In this document: positions 1-6,100 of the stretch, piece after piece
How positions within the stretch are numbered: the first letter of the stretch is position 1
Layout of the letters: every line of letters starts with the position of its first letter
DNA from: Candidatus Pacearchaeota archaeon
GTDB lineage: Archaea > Nanobdellota > Nanobdellia > Pacearchaeales > GW2011-AR1
Direction of reading: 5' to 3'
Assembly (NCBI GenBank): GCA_002688165.1
Contig: NZCB01000023.1
Location: forward strand, 2,045 to 8,750
Length of the DNA: 6,706 nucleotides
Notes under the pieces: generated by a model
The model's database searches: none
Seen by the model: the letters and a program-made list of their open reading frames with translations, nothing else
What the model was told of the DNA's origin: nothing
Position numbers and translations under genes: made by a program

Positions 1-441
1 GTAAATTTAAGAAATGATCCTAGAGAGATAGAGGATATTGAGGTTAAGGTAGGTTTTGATGATATTGATTTTAGATATTATAAGAATGGGGATGGAAGTA
101 TTGGGTATTATCCGGTATATATCTCCTTAGATCCTCTAATGGAAGTTTGCGAAGATAGTAGTTTAGCATTGCTTACTCTTTCAGGGTTTTTGAAGGATTC
201 AGGATTGGAGGTAGGTAGTGCGAGCATGGATAAGGAATATGCTGCAGCAAATGATGTATTGTATAAAAGGTGTGAGGAAGAAAGTACAGTTATACTTGTG
301 ACTCAGGGTAATGAGAATAAGATTACTGAAATTGGTGAAACATGTTATGAGATTAGGTTTAAAGATTGTGATATATTGAAAGTTAGTGAGAGGTTTGTTT
401 TAAATATTTTAGAGCAATATGGTAAGAGGTTTCAGGGCTAG
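1..441 (+). CDS. C-terminal part of an unidentified, probably exported protein (5' end outside window)
   Basis: The reading frame is open from base 1 to the TAG at 439-441, giving 146 visible residues; the start lies upstream of the window. An internal ATG at 139 is in frame, but coding-like sequence continues upstream of it (including FRYYKNGDGSIGYYPVY), so 139 is not the start. The visible part alternates short hydrophobic beta-like stretches with acidic loops. It has two cysteines nine residues apart in a likely hairpin (ETCYEIRFKDCDIL) and ends in a short amphipathic helix (VSERFVLNILEQYG). No transmembrane segment or catalytic motif is visible. The cysteine pair and beta-rich look suggest an extracytoplasmic domain, as in many hypothetical surface proteins of small archaea, but I cannot name a family. 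The coding strand is very G-rich and C-poor, like the DUF368 gene at the other end and unlike the central operon. The next promoter begins only four bases after the stop. Confidence 0.75.
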   Translation, partial: VNLRNDPREIEDIEVKVGFDDIDFRYYKNGDGSIGYYPVYISLDPLMEVCEDSSLALLTLSGFLKDSGLEVGSASMDKEYAAANDVLYKRCEEESTVILVTQGNENKITEIGETCYEIRFKDCDILKVSERFVLNILEQYGKRFQG

Positions 442-445
442 TAGT

Positions 446-455
446 TTTATAAATT
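446..455 (+). promoter_or_regulatory. Archaeal-type TATA box for the 90-aa gene
   Basis: TTTATAAATT lies directly after the stop of the upstream gene. The centre of TATAAA (448-453) is about 24.5 bp from the ATG at 475 but only about 18.5 bp from the ATG at 469. An archaeal initiation site about 25 bp downstream of TATA would place the transcript start at or beside the ATG at 475, implying a leaderless message. Base composition alone could produce a weak TATA match; the precise duplication upstream of another gene strengthens the call. Confidence 0.55.
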
Positions 456-478
456 ATTATTAGGTTTTATGATTATGG
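446..478 (+). repeat. Left copy of a 33-nt promoter/start repeat
   Basis: Bases 446-473 are identical to 6091-6118 (28 nt). After one mismatch (T at 474, G at 6119) the next four bases, ATGG, also match, giving 32 of 33. The unit starts with TTTATAAATT and runs through start codons ATGATnATGG. The copies are 5,645 bp apart in the same orientation. They could be attachment-site-like ends of an inserted block or a duplicated promoter. Confidence 0.85.
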
Positions 479-741
479 CCTTGTTGTTTGGTTTTTGGGT
501 AGGTGTTGTTAGCCATATTAAGGATTATAACTGCGGACCTGTTAGAGGCAAGAATGTTAGATTCAATGTCGATGTGAGTGATCAGTTGATAACTCAGGCT
601 AGAACATCTCACTGTGATAGAGAGTATGAAAGTAGGTATAATCGGTTTGAGGAAGTAGAGTGTGAATTAGAGAGTGTTAGACCTCAATATGATAGAGGTT
701 TTATAGGAGAATTTAGCTGTACATGTTGGGAGATGAAATAA
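469..741 (+). CDS. Small N-terminally hydrophobic, cysteine-containing protein of unknown function
   Basis: This is a 90-residue frame with ATG codons at 469 and 475 (MIMALL). I give the outermost start, but the TATA spacing and the conserved ATGG in the duplicated promoter favour 475 (88 residues). Residues 3-17 (MALLFGFWVGVVSHI) form one short hydrophobic segment with no preceding positive charge, which could be a signal anchor or uncleaved signal; no lipobox is present. The remainder is polar, with cysteines at 22, 49, 65, 84 and 86 (the last two as CTC), not spaced like a zinc ribbon; in an exported protein they could form disulfides. The ending CWEMK is unusual. No family is recognised. 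Its G-rich, C-poor coding strand resembles the flanking genes more than the operon that begins 110 bp downstream. Its promoter and start are a near copy of those of the DUF368 gene, so a chimeric origin is possible. No Shine-Dalgarno is seen. Confidence 0.6.
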   Translation: MIMALLFGFWVGVVSHIKDYNCGPVRGKNVRFNVDVSDQLITQARTSHCDREYESRYNRFEEVECELESVRPQYDRGFIGEFSCTCWEMK

Positions 742-750
742 TTAATATAG

Positions 751-768
751 TAATAAGATTATTTATTA
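751..768 (+). terminator. Weak AT-only inverted repeat after the 90-aa gene
   Basis: TAATAA (751-756) and TTATTA (763-768) are perfect inverted arms around GATTAT, ten bases after the stop of the small gene. A six-bp A/T stem is thermodynamically weak and the region is AT-rich, so this may be chance. It is the only candidate for a boundary between the small gene and the operon. Confidence 0.15.
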
Positions 769-800
769 ACTACTCTGAAGTTACAAAACCAAAAGCTTTA

Positions 801-810
801 TAAACGTTTA
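801..810 (+). promoter_or_regulatory. 10-bp palindrome, candidate operator upstream of the operon promoter
   Basis: TAAACGTTTA is a perfect palindrome. It overlaps the distal TATA-like sequence TTTATAAA (797-804) and ends 12 bases before the proximal TATA box at 823. The surrounding CTT (796-798) and AAG (811-813) extend the symmetry with a one-base offset. A dimeric regulator bound here would sit just upstream of the TATA/BRE region. No regulator gene is seen in the window, so the role is inferred. Confidence 0.3.
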
Positions 811-814
811 AAGA

Positions 815-832
815 TACAAAAGTATAAATAAA
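815..832 (+). promoter_or_regulatory. TATA box with purine-rich BRE-like upstream bases, promoter of the four-gene operon
   Basis: TATAAATA (823-830) is preceded by ACAAAAG, a plausible A-rich BRE. Its centre is about 25.5 bp upstream of the ATG at 852, matching the usual archaeal TATA-to-initiation distance, so transcription would start at the ATG and the message would be leaderless. The bases before the ATG (ACATACATATAAA) contain no Shine-Dalgarno. A second TATA-like site, TTTATAAA at 797-804, would give a start near 826 and a short leader. Confidence 0.6.
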
Positions 833-851
833 TTGAACACATACATATAAA

Positions 852-1400
852 ATGCCAGAGAGACCAGGTGATATGTCAATTGAAGAGCGTGTTAACGCCG
901 GAATAAGTGATTTAACAGATTTTATGCCGGATGATACAAGACCTGGTGCTGATGCTTATACAAATATAGTTGGTTCTCCATTAAGACAATCTTTAATTAA
1001 CAATAAGAGATTAAGAGATGGATATTCGTCTATGAGAAGGGACGACCAATATGTTGTAGGGCCTGGACTACCTGAACATGTTATTTCGGGACTTATTGAA
1101 GTAGATGGTAAGATGTGGGATTATAAGACTGAAACTAATCCTGGAAATTTAGTAAGTTATAGAAGAGTTTTTACTATGAAAGATCAGTTCATAGAATTAG
1201 ATGTTGATGAATCTTTAAGATGGATGTCTGCTCATGAAGGATCTGAAAGATACACAGAGTTAAGAAAACAATTAGAGGAAGAAACTAGCATGGAAAATGT
1301 CAACAATCAGGTTATTCTACAGTTAATGTATGATAGAGTTGAGCGAGGTGAATCACTATTACCAAGAGGCTCAAATAAACTTGTTTCTTCTTCTCAATAA
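852..1400 (+). CDS. Unrecognised 182-aa soluble protein, first gene of the AAA+/VWA operon
   Basis: I recognise no family. The 182 residues are highly charged, with no signal peptide, membrane segment or cysteine. The first ~30 residues look disordered (MPERPGDMS, then PDDTRPGAD). A middle stretch at about 66-110 (YVVGPGLPEHVISGLIEVDG, then KMWDYKTE) looks like a small beta-containing domain. The last third is helical and rich in Glu and Arg, and the tail (GSNKLVSSSQ) looks unstructured. The start at 852 is favoured over the in-frame ATG at 873 because the TATA box lies about 25 bp before 852. The stop is six bases from the start of the AAA+ gene, so the two are almost certainly co-transcribed and first translated together. 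By position it could be a cofactor, client or specificity factor of the CbbQ/NorQ-type machine, but nothing in its sequence identifies which. Confidence 0.75.
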   Translation: MPERPGDMSIEERVNAGISDLTDFMPDDTRPGADAYTNIVGSPLRQSLINNKRLRDGYSSMRRDDQYVVGPGLPEHVISGLIEVDGKMWDYKTETNPGNLVSYRRVFTMKDQFIELDVDESLRWMSAHEGSERYTELRKQLEEETSMENVNNQVILQLMYDRVERGESLLPRGSNKLVSSSQ

Positions 1401-1406
1401 GAGAAA

Positions 1407-2252
1407 ATGGCACAAAAAATTACATTAGAATATGATATTTCTGAATATTCTCCAGATAAAGAGCCTTTTTATGTAGATGTAAATGGGGAAACAAATATTT
1501 TTAGAACGGCTTATCAAGAAAACCTTCCAGTAATGCTTAAAGGGCCTACTGGCTGTGGAAAAAGTAGGTTTGTTGAAAGAATGGCTCATGAACTTAATAA
1601 AGATTCAAAAACTAAATTCCCACTGGTAACTGTTCCTTGTCATGAAGATTTGAATGCAGATGATCTTAAGGGAAGGCACTTAATGAATGGTGAATATATG
1701 GACGGTCCTGCTCTAGTATCTGTAAAAAGTGGAGGGATATTATATTTAGATGAGATTGTTGAAGCAAGAAATGATACTACTGTTGTTATTCATCCATTAG
1801 CAGATCATAGAAGAAGTTTAGCTATAGAAAAATTAGGAAAAGTATATGAAGCCCCTGATTCATTTATGTTAGTTATTTCATACAATCCAGGTTATCAAAG
1901 AAAGATAAAAGATTTAAAACAAAGCACAAAACAGAGATTTGTTGCTATTAATTTTGATTATCCTTCTCCAGATGTTGAGAAAGGAATCGTTGAACACGAA
2001 TCTGGAGTAGACGGTAAGACTGCAGAATATCTTACAGAGATAGGAACTTATTTAAGAAACTTAAAAGGAAAAGGACTTGATGAAGGAGCAAGTACAAGAT
2101 TATTAATTAACGCTGGAAAATTAATTAAAAATGGAATTGAACCTGCTCAGGCTTGTGAGATCGCTCTATTAAATCCAATTACAGATGACATTGATGTTTA
2201 TCAAGATATAAGGAAAGGACTTGAAGATGTTGTCCAGAATTTCTTTCCTTAA
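1407..2252 (+). CDS. MoxR-type AAA+ ATPase of the CbbQ/NirQ/NorQ family
   Basis: This 281-aa protein has the normal family length and all the expected motifs. Walker A is GPTGCGKS at residues 46-53; Walker B is ILYLDE at 111-116. The family signature DEIVEARNDTTVVIHPLADHRR follows. The sensor-1 Asn160 lies in VISYNPGYQ, a probable arginine finger is Arg177 (STKQRF), and the sensor-2-type Arg231 lies in GASTR. The stretch PLVTVPCHEDLNADDLKGR at 72-90 is also typical of CbbQ/NorQ. Characterised members form cytoplasmic hexamers that use ATP hydrolysis with a VWA partner (CbbO or NorD) to remodel or activate a client, such as Rubisco for CbbQ or nitric oxide reductase for NorQ. GvpN of gas vesicles is related, but the CbbO/NorD-type partner downstream excludes a simple GvpN reading. 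I give no symbol because the client is unknown. The start follows the previous stop by six bases (GAGAAA), with at most a weak Shine-Dalgarno. Confidence 0.93.
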   Translation: MAQKITLEYDISEYSPDKEPFYVDVNGETNIFRTAYQENLPVMLKGPTGCGKSRFVERMAHELNKDSKTKFPLVTVPCHEDLNADDLKGRHLMNGEYMDGPALVSVKSGGILYLDEIVEARNDTTVVIHPLADHRRSLAIEKLGKVYEAPDSFMLVISYNPGYQRKIKDLKQSTKQRFVAINFDYPSPDVEKGIVEHESGVDGKTAEYLTEIGTYLRNLKGKGLDEGASTRLLINAGKLIKNGIEPAQACEIALLNPITDDIDVYQDIRKGLEDVVQNFFP

Positions 2253-2284
2253 GGTTAATAGAATGGTTACAAAATTATATCACA

Positions 2285-3682
2285 ATGGTATCGCTAGAGA
2301 AGATAATAAGAAAATCTGCAGAAAGCACAGAGCCTATTGTAGATTTATCTGGAACTCAATATAGAGATAAAAGAAATAATAGTTTATTAAGAATTAGTGA
2401 TGTTGCTTCAATACCTCATTTATATTCTCAGATTGAAGTAGGTGATAGAAACAATTCTAGGGAAGTTTTTGTTGGATACTTTAAATTAGATCACGGTACT
2501 AACATTACTGGAGGGTCCTTTGCAGACAAACCTGGAAGAAGTAAAACAAAAGATGAGAACTTTCTTACATTTTTCAATAATTATATGCATGTTTATGATA
2601 CAAATTCTAGAGACAAAAGAAAATTATTCAATGAAGGTATGCTAAAAGCTATTCAATATGCAAGTGTACCAACAAGTTTAACACCTGTTTTCCAATTATA
2701 TGAAAATTTATTAAAATTTGATGAAGATTTAATTAAGATTTGGAACAAAAGTTTAGATTGTGTAACTCAAAAACCTAAGGATGTATACATAAATAAAGAT
2801 CAGAGATTACTAAGATATCTAAAATTATCTAAGAGCAAATTTCATGAATATCATTCCACATATAAATTTGTTTTTGATATTCTAGGTAAAAAATCAGACT
2901 TAAAGGCATCACTTTTTGAGATCGAGGATTTTTTATTTGATCTCTCAAAGGCTAATGAGTTAGAAGAAGCAGACATATGGGATTATTATAAAGTATTGAG
3001 GGTACTACCTTCAAGTGCAAGAAGAGATATTAATTCAATAAGAGAGTCATTACACTCTGAAGAATTAGATAATGCTATTTATGAATTGTACGCTATACCT
3101 GAACATGACAAAGAAACTAGAATAAATATTTCTTCTTTTCTAAGAAGTTACTCTGAACAACACAAGAATGTTGATGAAATGTTGGAGATAGCTCCAGTTC
3201 TCGCTGAAGCTATAAAAGGGGATCGGCAGTTGCTAAGAAAAACTTTAAGGTTGTCTGAGAATTTACTATCATTAGAAGCTTATAAAAAAAGACCTATAGT
3301 AAGACCTTATCTTGAGACGATATCAACAATACCAAACACCGCTGATGGAGAAGATGAAAGGTTTTTTAATGCAAGACTTGCAGCACAAATTTTTAGAGAT
3401 TATGCTCTGAGAGATGATTATGATGTAGGTAATGTAAGAGATAGATATAATGCTTGTAGTAAGGAATTATCAGAACTTGAAGGACAAGATAGAGAGATTG
3501 TGATTAACACTCTATCTAACCTAATCGATAATGTGGAAAGAAGTGGAAGACTAGTTCCAGACAATTCTGTTCTTATTGATGAGGTTTTTGCAAATATCAC
3601 TAAATCGTTTTCAATTGATTCGCAAAAAGCTGGAGATTTCGTAAATGCTGTTGTAGAATACGAGAGAGGAAGAGAATGGTAA
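2285..3682 (+). CDS. Unrecognised 465-aa helical protein inserted between the AAA+ and VWA genes
   Basis: No family is recognised. The first ~120 residues are mixed and partly beta-like (EVFVGYFKLDHGTNITGGSFADKP); from about 125 on the protein is almost all helix. Recurrent helix starts of the type [IL]P-x-x-x-x-R are visible: LPSSARRDI at 241, IPEHDKETRI at 271, and looser versions at 311 (KGDRQLLRKTL) and 399 (EGQDREIVINTL). This suggests a HEAT/ARM-like helical scaffold. Similar units occur near the N-terminus of the downstream VWA protein. There is no signal peptide, membrane segment or catalytic motif. The start at 2285 is the first ATG in this frame after the preceding stop; the ATG at 2263 is in another frame that stops early. 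The 32-base gap upstream has no clear ribosome site. Its stop overlaps the next start (ATGGTAA at 3676-3682), implying translational coupling and probably a stoichiometric partnership with the VWA protein. Confidence 0.78.
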   Translation: MVSLEKIIRKSAESTEPIVDLSGTQYRDKRNNSLLRISDVASIPHLYSQIEVGDRNNSREVFVGYFKLDHGTNITGGSFADKPGRSKTKDENFLTFFNNYMHVYDTNSRDKRKLFNEGMLKAIQYASVPTSLTPVFQLYENLLKFDEDLIKIWNKSLDCVTQKPKDVYINKDQRLLRYLKLSKSKFHEYHSTYKFVFDILGKKSDLKASLFEIEDFLFDLSKANELEEADIWDYYKVLRVLPSSARRDINSIRESLHSEELDNAIYELYAIPEHDKETRINISSFLRSYSEQHKNVDEMLEIAPVLAEAIKGDRQLLRKTLRLSENLLSLEAYKKRPIVRPYLETISTIPNTADGEDERFFNARLAAQIFRDYALRDDYDVGNVRDRYNACSKELSELEGQDREIVINTLSNLIDNVERSGRLVPDNSVLIDEVFANITKSFSIDSQKAGDFVNAVVEYERGREW

Positions 3683-6036
3683 CTGAGGAACAAAAATCAA
3701 TGCAGGGTCACTTAGGCCCGTTAATAGAAGCAATTCCAGATCTATTAACAAAGATAGATATCAAAGAATGGCAAAGATCATTAGATATAATCTATGATGG
3801 TAGAAATAGCTCAGTTTCATTTGTTGGAGACTTTGTAAAAAGTCTTCAAACATTACCGATTCAAAGAATGCGTTATTGTTTGGATGAATTATCTAAAATT
3901 AGAGAGGTTAAAGAAGACTATCATGATGGAACTGTTGATTTAGAGACAGTTATATTAGATTCAATTATCAGTGGATATAATTTATCAGATAAGGAATTAT
4001 CAGCCACCCACGATGTTTTTTTATCAATGTACCAAACCCCTACTGGAAGATGCCCCAATGTTATGGAATATTTTGATCAGGTAAAAGATGATTTAGCTCA
4101 GATTCCTAAGAACCAGAGACAAGAAGTTTTAGAAAATATACTTAAGCTTTCTAAAAGGAGATTTCCAGAAGAAAAAGGAACTACAGGAAATATTTCTTCT
4201 GAAAAAAATAAACTTATAACAAAATACTCTAGATTTGTTTCAAGCAATGCTGGATTGATCAGAAATAAATTTACAGAATGGACTAAGTTAGCATTAGAAA
4301 GAACAAAAACATTATCAGACTTTACTCAATATATGGAAGACGAGCACGGATATTTTAAAGGAGATTTAGAGAGCATTTCTGGAGGATTACCACTTTCTCA
4401 AATACATGGAAGATTATTATCTTATACTAGAGCTCTTACTGGTGGAAACATTAAGATAGAATCTGCTGAATCAAACGATTTAAAATGCTCATTTGAAGGA
4501 GATACATTCTTTATACCCCCAACTGTTAATGTAGGAGAAAGTGAAAGAGAAAATTTTGGAGTCTATAAAGCTCTTGCCTCATATCAAGCAGCTTCTTTAA
4601 TGTTTGGGACTTATAGAGTTGATACTTCTTCAATGGAAAAAGAATTAACTAAGAGATTTCCTGGAGAGAACTTAGACTCTTTTTTTAGATCATATGAACA
4701 TTCTGATTTTGTTAGAGGATTATTTGACTTAGTTGAATTTGCCCGTTTAGATAGTAGACTGCATGACAGTTTTCCAGGATTACAAAATGATTTGGACGTT
4801 TACAAATCTCATATTGGATCTGAGGAATCTCAAAACAAAAACGAGGCTAATTTAGCATTAAATTCTATTAAAAGACATATATGTGGATTAAAAAGCAGAA
4901 AGAAATTAGATTCTCAAGTTGTTAAACAATTAAGTAGTATTCAAGCTTCATCTACAGTAAATGATACGCTAAGTTCAGTTGATACTATTTATAATTATTT
5001 AAATGGCAGAATAGACCTATCAAGACCTGTAGATTTAGAATTATTAATAGACATTGAACCAGAGAACATTGTCCTCAACTCTAATGAAAGAGAGGCAGGT
5101 TACTTAATAGCAGCTCCTTCAGAAGAAACATTAAATGGTAAAAAGTTTCGTTATGATGAATGGGATACAAATGATGGAAAGTATAAGGAAGATTTTGTTC
5201 AAGTAGTAGAAGCTCCTTTTCCAAATGTTTCTGATAACGACTATGTAAGGAGAGTTGTTACTGATAATAGTATCGCAATTCAAAATATTAGAAGACAATT
5301 TGAACTATTAAGACCAGAAGAATTTGAGGTTGTTAGAAAACAACTATCAGGAGACATTGATTATGATTCTGCTGTGAGGGCAAGAGCTGAATTAACAGCA
5401 GGGATCACCCCATCAGAAAAACTTTATACAAGGGAATATAAAAATACAAGATCAGTAGCTTCATTAGTTTTAGCAGAAAGTAGTGGTTCACTAAGAAGGT
5501 TTGTAGACATAGAAAATCCGGATTTGAGAATTTTAGATGTTATAAAACATTCTCAAATATACTTTTCAGAAGCATTGGACTCTGTTGGAGATAGATATGC
5601 TTTAGCTACTTTTTCAGGAGAGACTGAAAAAAATGTTAATTTTCATTTTATTAAGGAATTTGATAGTGATTATAATCTAATGGTTAGAAATGCTATTGGC
5701 TCAGTAAAACCATTACAACAGAATAGAGATGGTGCTGGAGTGAGACACGCAACAAGAGTTCTATCACAACAGCCAGAAAGAACAAAATTACTTTTTTATT
5801 TAATGGAGGGAGTTCCACATGACTATGAATATAAAGATGAATACGCTATAGAAGACACAAAAAGATCGTTGATTGAAGCAAAGCAAAGAAATTGTATTCC
5901 CATAGTCTTAGCATTTGGACAAGGGATAGATGATAGGGTTCGTTCTCTAGCAGATCATACAGTTTACAGAGAAGTTTCTAATCCAAAATCTGTACCAGAA
6001 ATGTTGCCTGATTTATATAGAAAAATAGCCTTTTAA
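3676..6036 (+). CDS. CbbO/NorD-type protein with C-terminal VWA domain and altered MIDAS
   Basis: This 786-aa protein has the length of CbbO rather than the shorter NorD. Residues 1-210 are a helical region with repeats such as LPIQRMRYCL (60) and IPKNQRQEVL (143). Residues 230-380 carry family landmarks: FFIPPTVNVGESERENFGVY at 278-297, then QAASLMFGTYRV (304-315) and FDLVEFARLDSRLHDSFPGL (350-369). YDEWDTNDGKYKEDFVQVVE at 493-512 is the family's YxEWD motif. The VWA domain runs from about 594 to 783. Aligning by eye with typical NorD/CbbO, the MIDAS DxSxS is ESSGS (601-605), the Thr position is Asn683 (QQNRDGAGVRHAT), and the Asp position is Glu711 (YLMEGVPHD). The family landmark YAIEDTKRS (723-731) is intact. 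In known systems this protein docks the AAA+ ring to the client through the VWA domain; here metal binding may be changed or lost. It is cytoplasmic, with no membrane segment. The start overlaps the previous stop by seven bases, preceded by purine-rich GAGAGGAAGAGA, a possible weak Shine-Dalgarno. Confidence 0.9.
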   Translation: MVTEEQKSMQGHLGPLIEAIPDLLTKIDIKEWQRSLDIIYDGRNSSVSFVGDFVKSLQTLPIQRMRYCLDELSKIREVKEDYHDGTVDLETVILDSIISGYNLSDKELSATHDVFLSMYQTPTGRCPNVMEYFDQVKDDLAQIPKNQRQEVLENILKLSKRRFPEEKGTTGNISSEKNKLITKYSRFVSSNAGLIRNKFTEWTKLALERTKTLSDFTQYMEDEHGYFKGDLESISGGLPLSQIHGRLLSYTRALTGGNIKIESAESNDLKCSFEGDTFFIPPTVNVGESERENFGVYKALASYQAASLMFGTYRVDTSSMEKELTKRFPGENLDSFFRSYEHSDFVRGLFDLVEFARLDSRLHDSFPGLQNDLDVYKSHIGSEESQNKNEANLALNSIKRHICGLKSRKKLDSQVVKQLSSIQASSTVNDTLSSVDTIYNYLNGRIDLSRPVDLELLIDIEPENIVLNSNEREAGYLIAAPSEETLNGKKFRYDEWDTNDGKYKEDFVQVVEAPFPNVSDNDYVRRVVTDNSIAIQNIRRQFELLRPEEFEVVRKQLSGDIDYDSAVRARAELTAGITPSEKLYTREYKNTRSVASLVLAESSGSLRRFVDIENPDLRILDVIKHSQIYFSEALDSVGDRYALATFSGETEKNVNFHFIKEFDSDYNLMVRNAIGSVKPLQQNRDGAGVRHATRVLSQQPERTKLLFYLMEGVPHDYEYKDEYAIEDTKRSLIEAKQRNCIPIVLAFGQGIDDRVRSLADHTVYREVSNPKSVPEMLPDLYRKIAF

Positions 6037-6071
6037 TATTAAATAGTTCAATATTTTCGCTTTAAGTTATG

Positions 6072-6084
6072 GGACAAAATGTCC
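6072..6084 (+). promoter_or_regulatory. Short perfect inverted repeat just upstream of the DUF368 promoter
   Basis: GGACA (6072-6076) and TGTCC (6080-6084) are perfect inverted arms around AAA. The site ends six bases before the TATA box at 6091, where a BRE or regulator would sit. It could be an operator, or a weak hairpin after the operon; no T-run follows directly. In such an AT-rich region a five-bp arm containing three G/C pairs is somewhat notable but short. The upstream copy of the promoter at 446 lacks this site. Confidence 0.25.
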
Positions 6085-6090
6085 GCTAAC

Positions 6091-6100
6091 TTTATAAATT
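6091..6100 (+). promoter_or_regulatory. TATA box of the DUF368 gene
   Basis: TTTATAAATT has its TATAAA core at 6093-6098. The core centre is about 24.5 bp from the third ATG (6120) and about 18.5 bp from the first (6114). As at the duplicated copy, this favours a leaderless message starting at 6120. No Shine-Dalgarno is seen upstream of any of the three ATGs. Confidence 0.55.

Noticed and set aside
139..441. Complete 100-aa gene starting at 139
   Set aside because: The frame is open back to base 1 with protein-like sequence and there is no promoter before 139, so this is the tail of a longer gene.
821..832. Bacterial -10 box for the operon
   Set aside because: TATAAATA could pass for a -10 element, but no good -35 is spaced correctly, there is no Shine-Dalgarno before 852, and the 25-bp spacing to the ATG recurs at two other genes, which fits archaeal leaderless initiation better.
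1407..2252. GvpN gas-vesicle ATPase
   Set aside because: GvpN is a relative, but the DEIVEAR/HPLADHRR and SYNPGYQ signatures and the CbbO/NorD-type partner point to the CbbQ/NorQ branch; no gas-vesicle structural gene is present.
2253..2284. Internal promoter before the 465-aa gene
   Set aside because: AAAATTATAT at 2271-2280 is only a few bases from the ATG, too close for leaderless initiation, and the 32-base gap fits read-through within one operon.
2263..2364. ATG at 2263 as an alternative start for the gene after the ATPase
   Set aside because: It is in a different frame from the 465-aa gene and reaches a stop after about 33 codons; nothing suggests it is translated.
3418..3693. 91-codon open frame on the minus strand
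   Set aside because: It lies entirely opposite the 465-aa gene and the start of the VWA gene, in continuous + strand coding sequence. Its serine/leucine-rich translation is what the complement of Glu/Arg/Asp-rich helical coding gives.
6035..6062. Intrinsic terminator after the operon
   Set aside because: Two AATATT copies and short T-runs are present, but each AATATT is its own palindrome, the T-runs are only three or four long, and the region is AT-rich throughout.
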